Assembly (NCBI GenBank): GCA_017451525.1
Contig: JAFTOD010000005.1
Location: 434,001-498,000 of the forward strand
DNA length: 64,000 bases
Direction of reading: 5' to 3'
DNA from: Paludibacteraceae bacterium
GTDB taxonomy: Bacteria > Bacteroidota > Bacteroidia > Bacteroidales > Paludibacteraceae
Shown: piece by piece, positions 7,944-16,402 of the stretch
How the letters are laid out: every line of letters starts with the position of its first letter
Position numbering within the stretch: the stretch's first letter is position 1
The notes under the pieces: model-generated
Seen by the model: the letters and a program-made list of their open reading frames with translations, nothing else
Databases searched by the model: none
Told to the model about the DNA's origin: nothing
Position numbers and translations under genes: made by a program

Positions 7944-9128
7944 TTACCAGTATATTGGTTGTTTTCGGAATGATTGTGTACAAAGCATATATAGGTTGAT
8001 AATTGGTAATGCAATATCGTAGCATATAATCTCTAAACCATGACGCTGTAATCCCAATCGCCTTGCCGATAAATTCATCACCAGCAATTGTATAATCAAA
8101 CGGATGACAAACAATAGTAGTGCAGCACATCCCATTAAGCCATCGCTAAATGCTAACAACAAAATCAGCAATAGATACATCATTCCTCTAGTCATAGGCT
8201 CTACTACTAAACGCAGTTTGCTATTGATGTTGTAATGAGGCGAAACCGACAAATGACGACGTTTTTGATGCAGCCAATCTCTCCATGTTGTCTTAGGAAT
8301 CGACCAAACGACACTTTCTTTGCTACAAACAATCGACGTATTATCCTTGTTTGCCACTTTGTTTACAAACAAATCATCATCACCAGCTCGCTCTCCTAAT
8401 AAGCCCTGAAAGCCGTTGTTATTGAAAAACGTGTCGCGTCGATATGCTAAATTGCGCCCTACTCCCATATACGGATAACCCGCTCGTGCCATACCCAAAT
8501 ACTGTAAACCAGTGAAGAGAGTATCATAGCAAATCAAACCATTTAAGAGTCCTTCTTTTTCAAAATAAGCACTAAATCCAAGGACCACTTCGGTTTTACC
8601 ACCAGTAAAACCGCTTGCCATCTCTCTTAACCAATAACGTGACTCTGGACGACAATCAGCATCTGTTAGTACTAAACATTCATTATGTGCCGCCTTTGCA
8701 CCTATCGTCAATGCAAGTTTCTTGCTACTGATTACGCGTGCCTCGCGAGGAACAAATGTGCGATAAAAATTAGTATATTGGCGAGCGTACTGCTCTAAAA
8801 TCATTGTTGTTTGGTCTTCTGAGCCATCATCCACCACAATCACTTCGAAGCAGGGGTAATCTTGGTTGAGCAATGTATGGAGATAATCGCGCAGGTTGTC
8901 CCGCTCATTGCGAGCACATACTATTACGCTTATCGTGGGCAGAGTAGGGATTGCCTCGTTGCTATGGAGTTGCTTGCGCGTATCAAGTTGCTCCCACAAT
9001 ACACCTGCCATATAACGAAGGTAATGATATAGTTGATGTGCAACCATCAACAACATCGCTAATAGCAAGCAACTATCTAATTGCCAATTGCTTAGTTGCA
9101 ACCAAAAGTCTAAGAGCACCGAGCGCAC
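7944..9128 (-). CDS. Membrane-anchored family 2 glycosyltransferase
   Basis: A 394-residue protein with one N-terminal membrane segment (about residues 8-38), a GT-A domain and two C-terminal hydrophobic segments. Catalytic-domain signs: SVIVCARNERDNL near residue 65, VVDDGSEDQT (nucleotide-binding DDGS), LTDADCRPE (metal-binding DxD equivalent), and a QKRRHLSVSPHYN acceptor-site helix (QxxRW-like, here Q-K-R-R-H). The architecture resembles processive or polyprenyl-linked GT2 enzymes in surface glycan synthesis, working on the cytosolic face of the inner membrane. The sugar donor cannot be told from sequence. It is followed by 18 bases and the SGNH gene upstream on the same strand, so the two are probably co-transcribed from the promoter at 9917. 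Confidence 0.85.
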   Translation of the reverse strand: MRSVLLDFWLQLSNWQLDSCLLLAMLLMVAHQLYHYLRYMAGVLWEQLDTRKQLHSNEAIPTLPTISVIVCARNERDNLRDYLHTLLNQDYPCFEVIVVDDGSEDQTTMILEQYARQYTNFYRTFVPREARVISSKKLALTIGAKAAHNECLVLTDADCRPESRYWLREMASGFTGGKTEVVLGFSAYFEKEGLLNGLICYDTLFTGLQYLGMARAGYPYMGVGRNLAYRRDTFFNNNGFQGLLGERAGDDDLFVNKVANKDNTSIVCSKESVVWSIPKTTWRDWLHQKRRHLSVSPHYNINSKLRLVVEPMTRGMMYLLLILLLAFSDGLMGCAALLLFVIRLIIQLLVMNLSARRLGLQRHGLEIICYDIALPIINLYMLCTQSFRKQPIYW

Positions 9129-9146
9129 TAGTTGATATCCTTTGGT

Positions 9147-9836
9147 TTACTTTGTGAATAGTTTGGTGATCTTCTTGTTGTCAATTGTAAGCAGAGCGTT
9201 ATAAGCCATATGTGCAACTTCTTGGCAACCAGATTCGTTTAACAAGTATTCACCTGCAGGACGCTCTGTGGTGTTCAAGTTAACGTAGTGTGCTTGCACG
9301 CCTTCTTCGCCTAGACCTTCTATCCAAGTGCGTGATAATGCTTCTAAGTCAATCACAGGCACATCTTGGCTAACTGCCACTCGGCGAACAGCCTCAGCGT
9401 AACCTCCTAAACGATTCACTAAAACACCTTCTTTGTAGTAAGGATGAGCCAATGGTGTACAAAGAACAACCATCATTTTCTTTGCCTTAGCAGCAAGAAT
9501 CAAATCTACAAGATCTTGCGTGAAGGCTTCTAATGAACTATATACTTCAACATTTGTTTCGTTTAAATCGTTTTGACCCAATTGAACTATCAAAAGATCT
9601 TTCTTTGCCTTATCAACAATCACACTATCCAAACCACCCATCGTATCCAACACTTTCACACTTAAGCCTGCTTGAGACAAATTCTTTACCTCTAAAGCAC
9701 TGCCTACTCGTTCTGCAAAGGCTTTTCCCCAGCCTTCCATTGTACCATCACCGAGCAACCAAATTTTAGGTTGGGCTGCCATAATCGCCATGCTGCCAAA
9801 TAGCGCAAACATTAGCGTAAAAATTGCTTTCTTCAT
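9147..9836 (-). CDS. Exported SGNH/GDSL-fold protein, catalytic residues degenerate
   Basis: A 229-residue protein with a cleavable signal peptide (cut likely after MAIMAA near residue 21). The fold is SGNH, close to rhamnogalacturonan acetylesterases: block I IWLLGDGTMEGWG, block II around AGLSVKVLD, block III VQLGQNDLNE. However, the nucleophile Ser of GDS is Gly (residue 31). The C-terminal DxxH is also not visible, since the aligned stretch reads EYLLNESGCQEVA. Only the Gly and Asn oxyanion blocks remain. It is therefore probably not an active esterase and may bind a carbohydrate instead (inference). It is the first gene after the promoter at 9917-9948. Confidence 0.8.
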   Translation of the reverse strand: MKKAIFTLMFALFGSMAIMAAQPKIWLLGDGTMEGWGKAFAERVGSALEVKNLSQAGLSVKVLDTMGGLDSVIVDKAKKDLLIVQLGQNDLNETNVEVYSSLEAFTQDLVDLILAAKAKKMMVVLCTPLAHPYYKEGVLVNRLGGYAEAVRRVAVSQDVPVIDLEALSRTWIEGLGEEGVQAHYVNLNTTERPAGEYLLNESGCQEVAHMAYNALLTIDNKKITKLFTK

Positions 9837-9916
9837 ATCTAAAATGATTTTATAATTATATACTTGATTTATTTGTCAACCGACAATTTGCTCCCGAGTG
9901 AGCACAATTTAAAGTG

Positions 9917-9948
9917 CAAAGTTACAACAAAAAATGCACATACGCAAG
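9917..9948 (-). promoter_or_regulatory. Promoter for the SGNH/glycosyltransferase genes
   Basis: On the minus strand CTTG (9948-9945) and TAACTTTG (9924-9917) are separated by 20 nt. The -33 side is extended (CTTGCGTATGTGCA) and nearly identical to the divergent promoter at 10101. Confidence 0.8.
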
Positions 9949-10100
9949 AAATTAGGCATTTTTTTTTAAAAAGATAGATTTTATCAATCCTTATACCTTC
10001 TTTGACTTGTAGAAGAATTACCCCATTGTGAGATATAGTGAGTGTGTTTGAGATAATTGGCAGTTAGTTGAATGGTTTTGCGCAAAAAAATCAAAATCAT

Positions 10101-10132
10101 CTTGCATATGTGCATTTTTTGTTGTACCTTTG
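10101..10132 (+). promoter_or_regulatory. Promoter for the mini cargo protein and aroC
   Basis: CTTG at 10101-10104, 20-nt spacer, TACCTTTG at 10125-10132; extended -33 region CTTGCATATGTGCA. The first gene starts 62 bases downstream. Confidence 0.8.
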
Positions 10133-10194
10133 TCGTCGCAAATTCGGTATGATATTGCAGATACACCAGCGATTTACTCAAAAAATATAGTACA

Positions 10195-10647
10195 ATGAAG
10201 AATAAATTTACTCTCATTTTTGCCCTCTTGTGCTCTATACAGATGATGGCAGCCAATCTAGTCGTTCTGACCACAGATGGGGCACAACAACTACATGACA
10301 TCGCTCTTATTGGTAAATGGGTGTTTGCTGATAAAGAGTTACAATTGCTAGATAAGTCAGGAAATCTTCTCGCTTCAGAGCAAATAGCGCATATTCGCAC
10401 GATTACTTTTGCTGCCTCAGCGACTGCGATTGAGAACATAGAAAGCGATACTATTATGGTATATCCGAATCCCACACAAGATGTGCTTTTTGTGAAAGGC
10501 ATTGATGAACAAACTTTACGAGTATATGACCTGCAAGGCCGTTTGCTACAGGAGAAGAGAGGGAAGCAAATAACAGTATCTAATTTATCTACAGGCACTT
10601 ATTTGCTACAAATAGGCATACAAGTGGTTCGATTTATCAAGCAATAA
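10195..10647 (+). CDS. Small secreted protein with type IX secretion C-terminal domain
   Basis: A 150-residue protein. Residues 1-19 form a signal peptide. A short middle part (about 20-75) has a SEQIAHIRTITF segment. Residues 80-150 are a type A type IX sorting domain: MVYPNPTQDVLFV, LRVYDLQGRLL, and a final STGTYLLQI strand. It is thus almost only signal peptide plus sorting domain, a layout common in Bacteroidales and of unknown use. The protein should cross the inner membrane by Sec and the outer membrane by the type IX system encoded at 48960-54812. It is 24 bases upstream of aroC and probably shares its promoter. Confidence 0.85.
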   Translation: MKNKFTLIFALLCSIQMMAANLVVLTTDGAQQLHDIALIGKWVFADKELQLLDKSGNLLASEQIAHIRTITFAASATAIENIESDTIMVYPNPTQDVLFVKGIDEQTLRVYDLQGRLLQEKRGKQITVSNLSTGTYLLQIGIQVVRFIKQ

Positions 10648-10671
10648 TAACCATCCTATCAATATTCATCA

Positions 10672-11682
10672 ATGAATACTCTTGGTGAAAAGTTTTCTTT
10701 TACCTCTTTCGGAGAGTCACACGGCAAGGCGATTGGCGGTGTGCTGGATGGCGTGCCTGCGGGTGTGCGTATTGATATGGATAGGATTCGAGAGGCGTTA
10801 GATAAGCGGGCGGGGCGCGTTGCGCCGAGTTTAGAGGACGGCTGTGCCTACAGTTTAGAGTTGAAAGGCAAAGGAATATCTCCTCGTGCATTGCGCGAGG
10901 GAGATGAAGTGGAGTGGTTGAGCGGTGTGATGGATGGAGTGACGTTGGGAACGCCGATTGCGTTTATTATTCGCAATAAAGATGCTCGTCCTGAAGACTA
11001 CGAATGGCTCAAATACTCGTATCGTATTGGGCATGCAGATCGCACGTATCAAGAGAAATACGGTATTCGTGACCACCGTGGCGGTGGCAGAGCTTCGGCG
11101 AGAGAGACTGCCTCTAGGGTAGTGGCAGGCACTGTTGCACAACAACTGCTTGCCGAGAAGGGCATAGAGATAAGGGCGAAGTTGATGCAAGTGGGTGAAG
11201 AGAAGAATCCAGAGCGATTTGATGAGTATATTGCTGCTATTCAGCGCGATGGTGATAGTATAGGGGGGATAGTAGAGTGTGTGATTACAGGATTACCCGT
11301 TGGAGTGGGAGAACCTATTTTTGATAAGTTGCAGAGCCATTTGGCATTCGCTATGATGAGCATCAATGGCTGCAAAGGATTTGAGTATGGCTCTGGTTTT
11401 GAGGGCGTTGGTTTGAAAGGAAGTGAGATGTATCTCTCAGAAAACCATACTCTTATCTCTGGCGGAATAGCAGGAGGCATATCCGATGGTACGCCTGTGG
11501 TGTTCCGTTGTGTCTTCAAACCTACTGCTTCCAATCGCAAGACGCTTGAAACTATGTTTCAAGGTTCAAAAGTTTCAGAGTTTCAAAGTTTCAAAGCAGG
11601 CAGGCATGATGCGTGTATCGCCGTGCGGGCTGTGGCAGTGGTAGAAGCGATGGCAGCATTGGTGGTGCGGAACCTTATGTAA
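10672..11682 (+). CDS. aroC: Chorismate synthase
   Basis: A 336-residue cytosolic enzyme that converts EPSP to chorismate, the last step of the shikimate pathway, using reduced FMN. Family signatures: GEKFSFTSFGESHGKAIGG at the start (signature 1, GESHG), RPGRAD-like HADRTYQEKYG, RDHRGGGRASARETA, and a late GRHDACIAVRAVAVVEAM. Near residues 297-310 the usual variable loop is replaced by an insertion coded by an AGTTTCAA-type repeat (about 11560-11602), and the usual RHDPC reads RHDAC. The reading frame is otherwise intact, so the enzyme is probably active. Confidence 0.95.
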   Translation: MNTLGEKFSFTSFGESHGKAIGGVLDGVPAGVRIDMDRIREALDKRAGRVAPSLEDGCAYSLELKGKGISPRALREGDEVEWLSGVMDGVTLGTPIAFIIRNKDARPEDYEWLKYSYRIGHADRTYQEKYGIRDHRGGGRASARETASRVVAGTVAQQLLAEKGIEIRAKLMQVGEEKNPERFDEYIAAIQRDGDSIGGIVECVITGLPVGVGEPIFDKLQSHLAFAMMSINGCKGFEYGSGFEGVGLKGSEMYLSENHTLISGGIAGGISDGTPVVFRCVFKPTASNRKTLETMFQGSKVSEFQSFKAGRHDACIAVRAVAVVEAMAALVVRNLM

Positions 11683-11807
11683 GTAGGGTAGAAAATGACG
11701 AGGTTGCCTGCTGAAAACAGTCATTAAACAACTCGCCACCCAGAATGACGGATGGCGAGAAAGATGATTCCAGTTGAATAATCAATTTTGGACTTCAAAT
11801 AAACTAA

Positions 11808-13130
11808 TTAGGCTTTTTTAGTGCAGGACTTTTTAGGAGTCGCAGATGCTTCTTTTTTAGCGGATTTTTTCGCCTCTTTCAGTTGTTTCTCGAGCTTTTC
11901 AATCTCTTTCTCCTGATTTTGAATGGTTTTGAGCAATTCATTCAACTCCTCGTTCTCAATAGTAGTTGGGTATTGCTCGTCCACACGTTGGAGGAAGTCA
12001 GAAAGCACGTTCATATAATTGATGAATGCATCGTACGCCGACTCATAGTGGCTTGTGCCAGCATCGATGTGATTCATATAGTGCAAGTAGTTGACATCTT
12101 GCAATAGTAGCCAGTCATGCTTCAATTGTTTGTCTTTGCACAAGTGCACACGTTCAGCCACAGCAAATAGTTTTTGTATGGCTTCATTTTGCAGGTCGTT
12201 ACCAGTATAGACGCTCAAGTCTTTAGCCTCACCAGCCCATGTGATAGGATATGGAGCCACTACCACATCCTTAGCAGCGAACTTCTTTGCTGCCTCCGAT
12301 GGAGTCATGAAACCAATTCCATATTCCAATGCGAAGTAAGGCAATGCCTTGAGGAAATCAAAGATACCAGTCATCGCGTGTTGGCGAATACCGAAAGTAT
12401 CAGCTCCCACCCAAATGTTTACCACTTGCTCATCTTCAGGCAAAGCAGCTAGTTGTTGGGTATATTTCTCGGCGTCCATAGGATAGTTATGCCAATTAGG
12501 GTCAGCAAAATGGAAGGCCAACTCATCGCTTAAGTTACCATTGCGGAGCAACATCTTCATCTTTGGTGCAGAAGCACTACTATACACATAGTTTGGACTC
12601 TTCCAGCTCAGCACATGCTTAGCACCTTCGGTCATCACGGTCTTGTAGCCTTGTTGGTACAAAGAAATCGCGATTTCATCGCTATAAATGAGCTCTGTGT
12701 TGCAGATGGTAGTGGATACCTGTCCAAAGAGTTCCTTCACCATTGCTTGTTGCAGTTGCAATTGTTCGGCTGCCTCGGTTTCGCTATAGACAGTCGCCAA
12801 TGATTGGCTATAAGGAGTAGCCACAAACTCCACACAACCAGTATCAGCCAATTCCTTGAGCAAGTCTATCATCTCTGGAGCAAACTGCTGGAACATCTCC
12901 AGCATCACACCACTCACACTCAGTGCGCAACGGAAATTCTTCTTCGACAGACGAATCATCTCTTTTATCGTCTGACATAGTGGCATGTAAGAAGTATTGA
13001 CAAGCCAATTAACATGCTCTTCGGTTTGCATGTCATCATAGTAATAATGATCTTGACCAATCTCAAAAAAACGATAACGCTTCATTCTGTAAGGAGCGTG
13101 CATCTGAAAGCAAAAACAAATATTTTTCAT
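11808..13130 (-). CDS. GH57 alpha-amylase-like protein
   Basis: A 440-residue cytosolic GH57-fold protein. Region 1 reads HAPYR near residue 11 (HQPxR in active enzymes), region 2 VEFVATPYSQSL, region 3 NTELIYSDE with the expected nucleophile Glu146. Region 4 reads VGADTFGIRQ near 241-250, where active enzymes have a catalytic Asp in a D-x-E-x-F-G context; here that Asp is Gly242. The acid/base is therefore missing by this alignment. GH57-like proteins lacking catalytic residues are described in Bacteroidetes. The C-terminal 60 residues form a coiled coil followed by a Lys-rich tail. It is the last gene of the glycogen operon. Confidence 0.88.
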   Translation of the reverse strand: MKNICFCFQMHAPYRMKRYRFFEIGQDHYYYDDMQTEEHVNWLVNTSYMPLCQTIKEMIRLSKKNFRCALSVSGVMLEMFQQFAPEMIDLLKELADTGCVEFVATPYSQSLATVYSETEAAEQLQLQQAMVKELFGQVSTTICNTELIYSDEIAISLYQQGYKTVMTEGAKHVLSWKSPNYVYSSASAPKMKMLLRNGNLSDELAFHFADPNWHNYPMDAEKYTQQLAALPEDEQVVNIWVGADTFGIRQHAMTGIFDFLKALPYFALEYGIGFMTPSEAAKKFAAKDVVVAPYPITWAGEAKDLSVYTGNDLQNEAIQKLFAVAERVHLCKDKQLKHDWLLLQDVNYLHYMNHIDAGTSHYESAYDAFINYMNVLSDFLQRVDEQYPTTIENEELNELLKTIQNQEKEIEKLEKQLKEAKKSAKKEASATPKKSCTKKA

Positions 13131-13167
13131 GACTTATAGTATTTTCAAATTTATAATTCTTATTTCT

Positions 13168-14427
13168 TTATCCCCAACCTAACACCATATTGTAGATGCG
13201 ACGCACTTTCAGTCCAGCGTCATACCACTTGATGTTGTTTACCTCGTCGCGACCTAATTCGCGCAGTGACTTATACATAGCAGGATACTTCACAATCGCA
13301 TAGATGGCATCTGCCATGGCGTCGATATCCCAGTAGTCGGTCTTTATCGCATGCGACAGAATCTCTGCGCAGCCCGATTGGTGTGAGATGATGGATGGGC
13401 AACCTACTTGCATAGCCTCCAATGGCGAAATGCCAAATGGTTCGCTTACACTAGGCATGATATACACATCGGAATCAGCCAATACCTCTTGCACTTGTCG
13501 TCCGCGCATGAAGCCAGGGAAGTGGAATTTGTCTGCGATACCACGTTGAGCTACGAGGTCAATCATTTTGTTCATCATATCTCCACTACCAGCCATCACG
13601 AAGCGTACGCCATCGGTCTTAGCCAATACGCGTGCTGCGGCTTCTACGAAGTACTCTGGACCTTTTTGCATAGTGATACGACCAAGGAAGGTGACAAGTT
13701 TGTCTTTGCGGTCGTGCTTAATAAACTCGTCTGGGTTAGCCAATGGCTCTACAGCATTGTGTACGGTGCTCACTTTGCTTGGGTCTTGACCGTATTTCTC
13801 AATCACGGTGCGGCGAGTGAGTTCGCTCACGCACATGATATGGTCGGCTTCGTCCATACCTCTGCGCTCAATGGCATACACTGTAGGGTTGACGTTACCA
13901 CGGCTACGGTCGAAGTCAGTAGCATGCACGTGAATAACGAGTGGTTTGCCTGATATCTGCTTAGCAAATACGCCAGCAGGGTAGGTGAGCCAATCGTGAC
14001 TATGGATGATATCAAACTGCAAAGCAGAAGCCAATACGCTGGCTACAGCCTCGTAGTTGCCGATCTCCTCAAGCAGGTTGTCTGGATAGCGACCGGAGAA
14101 TCCTACGCAGCCGAGATCATCTGTGCCGATGCGTGAATAATCATAATAGATATTGTTGCGCAAGTGGTAATATTCTTCAGGCGACATTTTGCCTTCCATG
14201 CGTTGGCGCACATAGTCATAGTTGTTGTCTCGCCATACCACAGGTACACTGTTAGCACCTATGATACGCAAGAAGGACTGATCTTCATCGCCCCATGGTT
14301 TTGGGATAACGAAGGTAATCTCCATGTCCTCCTGTTGCGCCATGCCGCGAGTTAGTCCGTAACTCGCTGTTCCCAAACCGCCAAGGATATGAGGAGGGAA
14401 CTCCCAACCGAACATCAATGCTTTCAT
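13168..14427 (-). CDS. GT-B glycosyltransferase (glycogen synthase-like)
   Basis: A 419-residue GT-B enzyme. The N-terminal phrase GWEFPPHILGGLGTASYG holds the K/GGLG donor-loop motif of glycogen/starch synthases. HSHDWLTYPAG and VIHVHATDFDRS follow. The C-terminal half has VTFLGRITMQKGPEYF and the EPFGISPLEAM nucleotide-sugar motif (E-x7-E). It is likely the cytosolic alpha-glucan chain-elongating enzyme of this operon, using ADP- or UDP-glucose (the donor is not clear). The start overlaps the debranching enzyme stop by 4 bases (ATGA). In Bacteroides the same three glucan genes are neighbours, which supports the call. Confidence 0.9.
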   Translation of the reverse strand: MKALMFGWEFPPHILGGLGTASYGLTRGMAQQEDMEITFVIPKPWGDEDQSFLRIIGANSVPVVWRDNNYDYVRQRMEGKMSPEEYYHLRNNIYYDYSRIGTDDLGCVGFSGRYPDNLLEEIGNYEAVASVLASALQFDIIHSHDWLTYPAGVFAKQISGKPLVIHVHATDFDRSRGNVNPTVYAIERRGMDEADHIMCVSELTRRTVIEKYGQDPSKVSTVHNAVEPLANPDEFIKHDRKDKLVTFLGRITMQKGPEYFVEAAARVLAKTDGVRFVMAGSGDMMNKMIDLVAQRGIADKFHFPGFMRGRQVQEVLADSDVYIMPSVSEPFGISPLEAMQVGCPSIISHQSGCAEILSHAIKTDYWDIDAMADAIYAIVKYPAMYKSLRELGRDEVNNIKWYDAGLKVRRIYNMVLGWG

Positions 14428-16364
14428 TTTGCTTCGTATTGTTTTAAGGTGTTACATACTTCTATTACCGACGCCACACTTGGGGCGTAACTCATTCCTC
14501 CATGCCCCTTGAATGGTGGGTTGCCATCGTACAATTCATTGAGTGTGCCGATACATAGTTCGCTCATCTCAGCTTCGTAACCCATCAACAAACGGCGGAT
14601 GAAGTTCTCGCCCGAATGTTGATATACTTTAAGATACGCAATTGCGTATGATGCTATCGTCCATGGCCATACTGGACCATTATGGAAGTTTCTATCGCGC
14701 TCTAACTGACCTCCGATATACTCTGGACGATAACTTCCGCTCTTTGGGGAGATAGTACGTAATCCCTTTGGTGTGTATAGCTCCTTCGTACATATATCTA
14801 CCACCGCTTTGCATTGGCGCTTGTCTAGTGGTGAGTATGGCAACGATGCTGCGATAATCTGATTAGGACGAACCTCGTTGTTGTGATAGTCGCCATCTAC
14901 ATAATCATCCAGATACATACCATTCCAGAAGGTCTTGATAAAACTATCCTTTGTAATCTCTGCTTGGTACTCCATCAAGTCCGCAATCTGCTCTTTGCCA
15001 AGCTGGCGTTGAATGGTGGCAGTAAAGAGTCGTGCGTTGTACCATAGCGCATTGATTTCCACTACATAACCTGTGCGAGGAGTTATTGGACGACCATCTT
15101 CCACCGCATTCATCCATGTAGCAGGACGCTCTTTGCCATTAACCCACAATAGACCATTGTTGTGCAAGAACAAACGTGGGTGTTGTTGCCTGCGAATGAA
15201 CAACATAATATCTATGACAAGTTGGCCGTATAAGCGAGTCGTTTCTTCTATGGAGGTGTATGCAGCATATTCTTGTATAGCATGAATAAACCACAATAAT
15301 ACATCAGGTTCGTCCATGCCGACTAATTTGTGCGGTCTGCCTTCCATGAAGGCACGTACTTCTTCCACAGCGGTTTTATTCACAATTGCATCCCAATATT
15401 CTGGACGACCGATACCCATTGTACATCCTGGCATAGCCAAGAATTCCTCACGAGCCGAAGCTCTGAACCAAGGGTAGCCAGCCAATAGGTAGCACTTGTC
15501 GCCCTCTCGCTTGTAGAACTGTGAAGCTGCGTTTTTCAAACTGCCAAACATAGTATCACGCGCGTTGCGTCTTTTCAGTTCTTGCTCCCATAATGCTTTA
15601 AGGGTCTTTGGATTGACTTTGCTGATACCAGCCGCGAAGATTACGCTTTCGCCTTTCTTCATCGGCATTTCAAACCAACCAGGTACCAACTGATCTTCTT
15701 TGTACGAAAATCCACGTTCTTGCTCCTTCATGTACTCTATACCTTTGTACCAAGCAGGCGCGTGCGTGTACTCTACTTTCTTTGAACATTGCATATACAA
15801 CTCAGGGAATGATTCGTACATTCTTGCTACTCGCCCATTGACTACCTCACGCATGTCTGAGCATGCATTGTCGTTCTCATGGGTGAGTTCGTTGGTGTTG
15901 CGGTATGCTAGGAATGGCTTGAGTCGCAGTATAGTGGGCGAATGTGCTTCTACAAGCGTGTAGCGAATCAATACGCGTGGCTCGAAGCTAACCAACATAC
16001 GCTCTTTAGTCAAGATTACACCACCTACGCGGTAGGTGGTCTTGCTGATTACTTCACAATCAAACTCTCGGATGTACTTATGTCCGTTGGGCATGTAGAG
16101 GTTCTCTCCGTATTGGTGGATACCTAAGTTGAACTCTGCACCATGCTGAATCACAGTCTCATCCAGGCTGCCGAGCAGTACATAATTGCCTTCTGGCAAT
16201 GGATCACCCAAAGGCAATACAAGTTGCCCATGGTATTTGCGTGTGTTGCAATCAACCAGCGTAGTAGAGTTATAGGCTCCCGCACGGTTGGTGCGAATCA
16301 TCTCTTTGCTCAGACTGCGTTCAAGATTGATTAGCAATGTCTTGTCAAAATTTAGATAACTCAT
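14424..16364 (-). CDS. Glycogen debranching enzyme (amylo-alpha-1,6-glucosidase family)
   Basis: A 646-residue cytosolic enzyme. Residues 1-220 form the beta-rich N-terminal GDE domain (NRAGAYNSTTLVDCNTRKYHG start, quoted in part: CNTRKYHG). Residues 260-640 form the (alpha/alpha)6 barrel of the amylo-1,6-glucosidase family: AGYPWFRASAREE, MDEPDVLLWFIHAI, WNGMYLDDYVDGDYHNN, and FHNGPVWPWTIASYAIAY near the end. It cleaves alpha-1,6 branch points in glycogen. Length fits bacterial/archaeal single-domain GDEs rather than the 1500-residue eukaryotic enzyme. It lies between manC-like and synthase genes. Confidence 0.92.
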   Translation of the reverse strand: MSYLNFDKTLLINLERSLSKEMIRTNRAGAYNSTTLVDCNTRKYHGQLVLPLGDPLPEGNYVLLGSLDETVIQHGAEFNLGIHQYGENLYMPNGHKYIREFDCEVISKTTYRVGGVILTKERMLVSFEPRVLIRYTLVEAHSPTILRLKPFLAYRNTNELTHENDNACSDMREVVNGRVARMYESFPELYMQCSKKVEYTHAPAWYKGIEYMKEQERGFSYKEDQLVPGWFEMPMKKGESVIFAAGISKVNPKTLKALWEQELKRRNARDTMFGSLKNAASQFYKREGDKCYLLAGYPWFRASAREEFLAMPGCTMGIGRPEYWDAIVNKTAVEEVRAFMEGRPHKLVGMDEPDVLLWFIHAIQEYAAYTSIEETTRLYGQLVIDIMLFIRRQQHPRLFLHNNGLLWVNGKERPATWMNAVEDGRPITPRTGYVVEINALWYNARLFTATIQRQLGKEQIADLMEYQAEITKDSFIKTFWNGMYLDDYVDGDYHNNEVRPNQIIAASLPYSPLDKRQCKAVVDICTKELYTPKGLRTISPKSGSYRPEYIGGQLERDRNFHNGPVWPWTIASYAIAYLKVYQHSGENFIRRLLMGYEAEMSELCIGTLNELYDGNPPFKGHGGMSYAPSVASVIEVCNTLKQYEAK

Positions 16365-16402
16365 AGTATAGTTTGTTTTAACAGCAGAAGTATTAGAACT
16401 TC

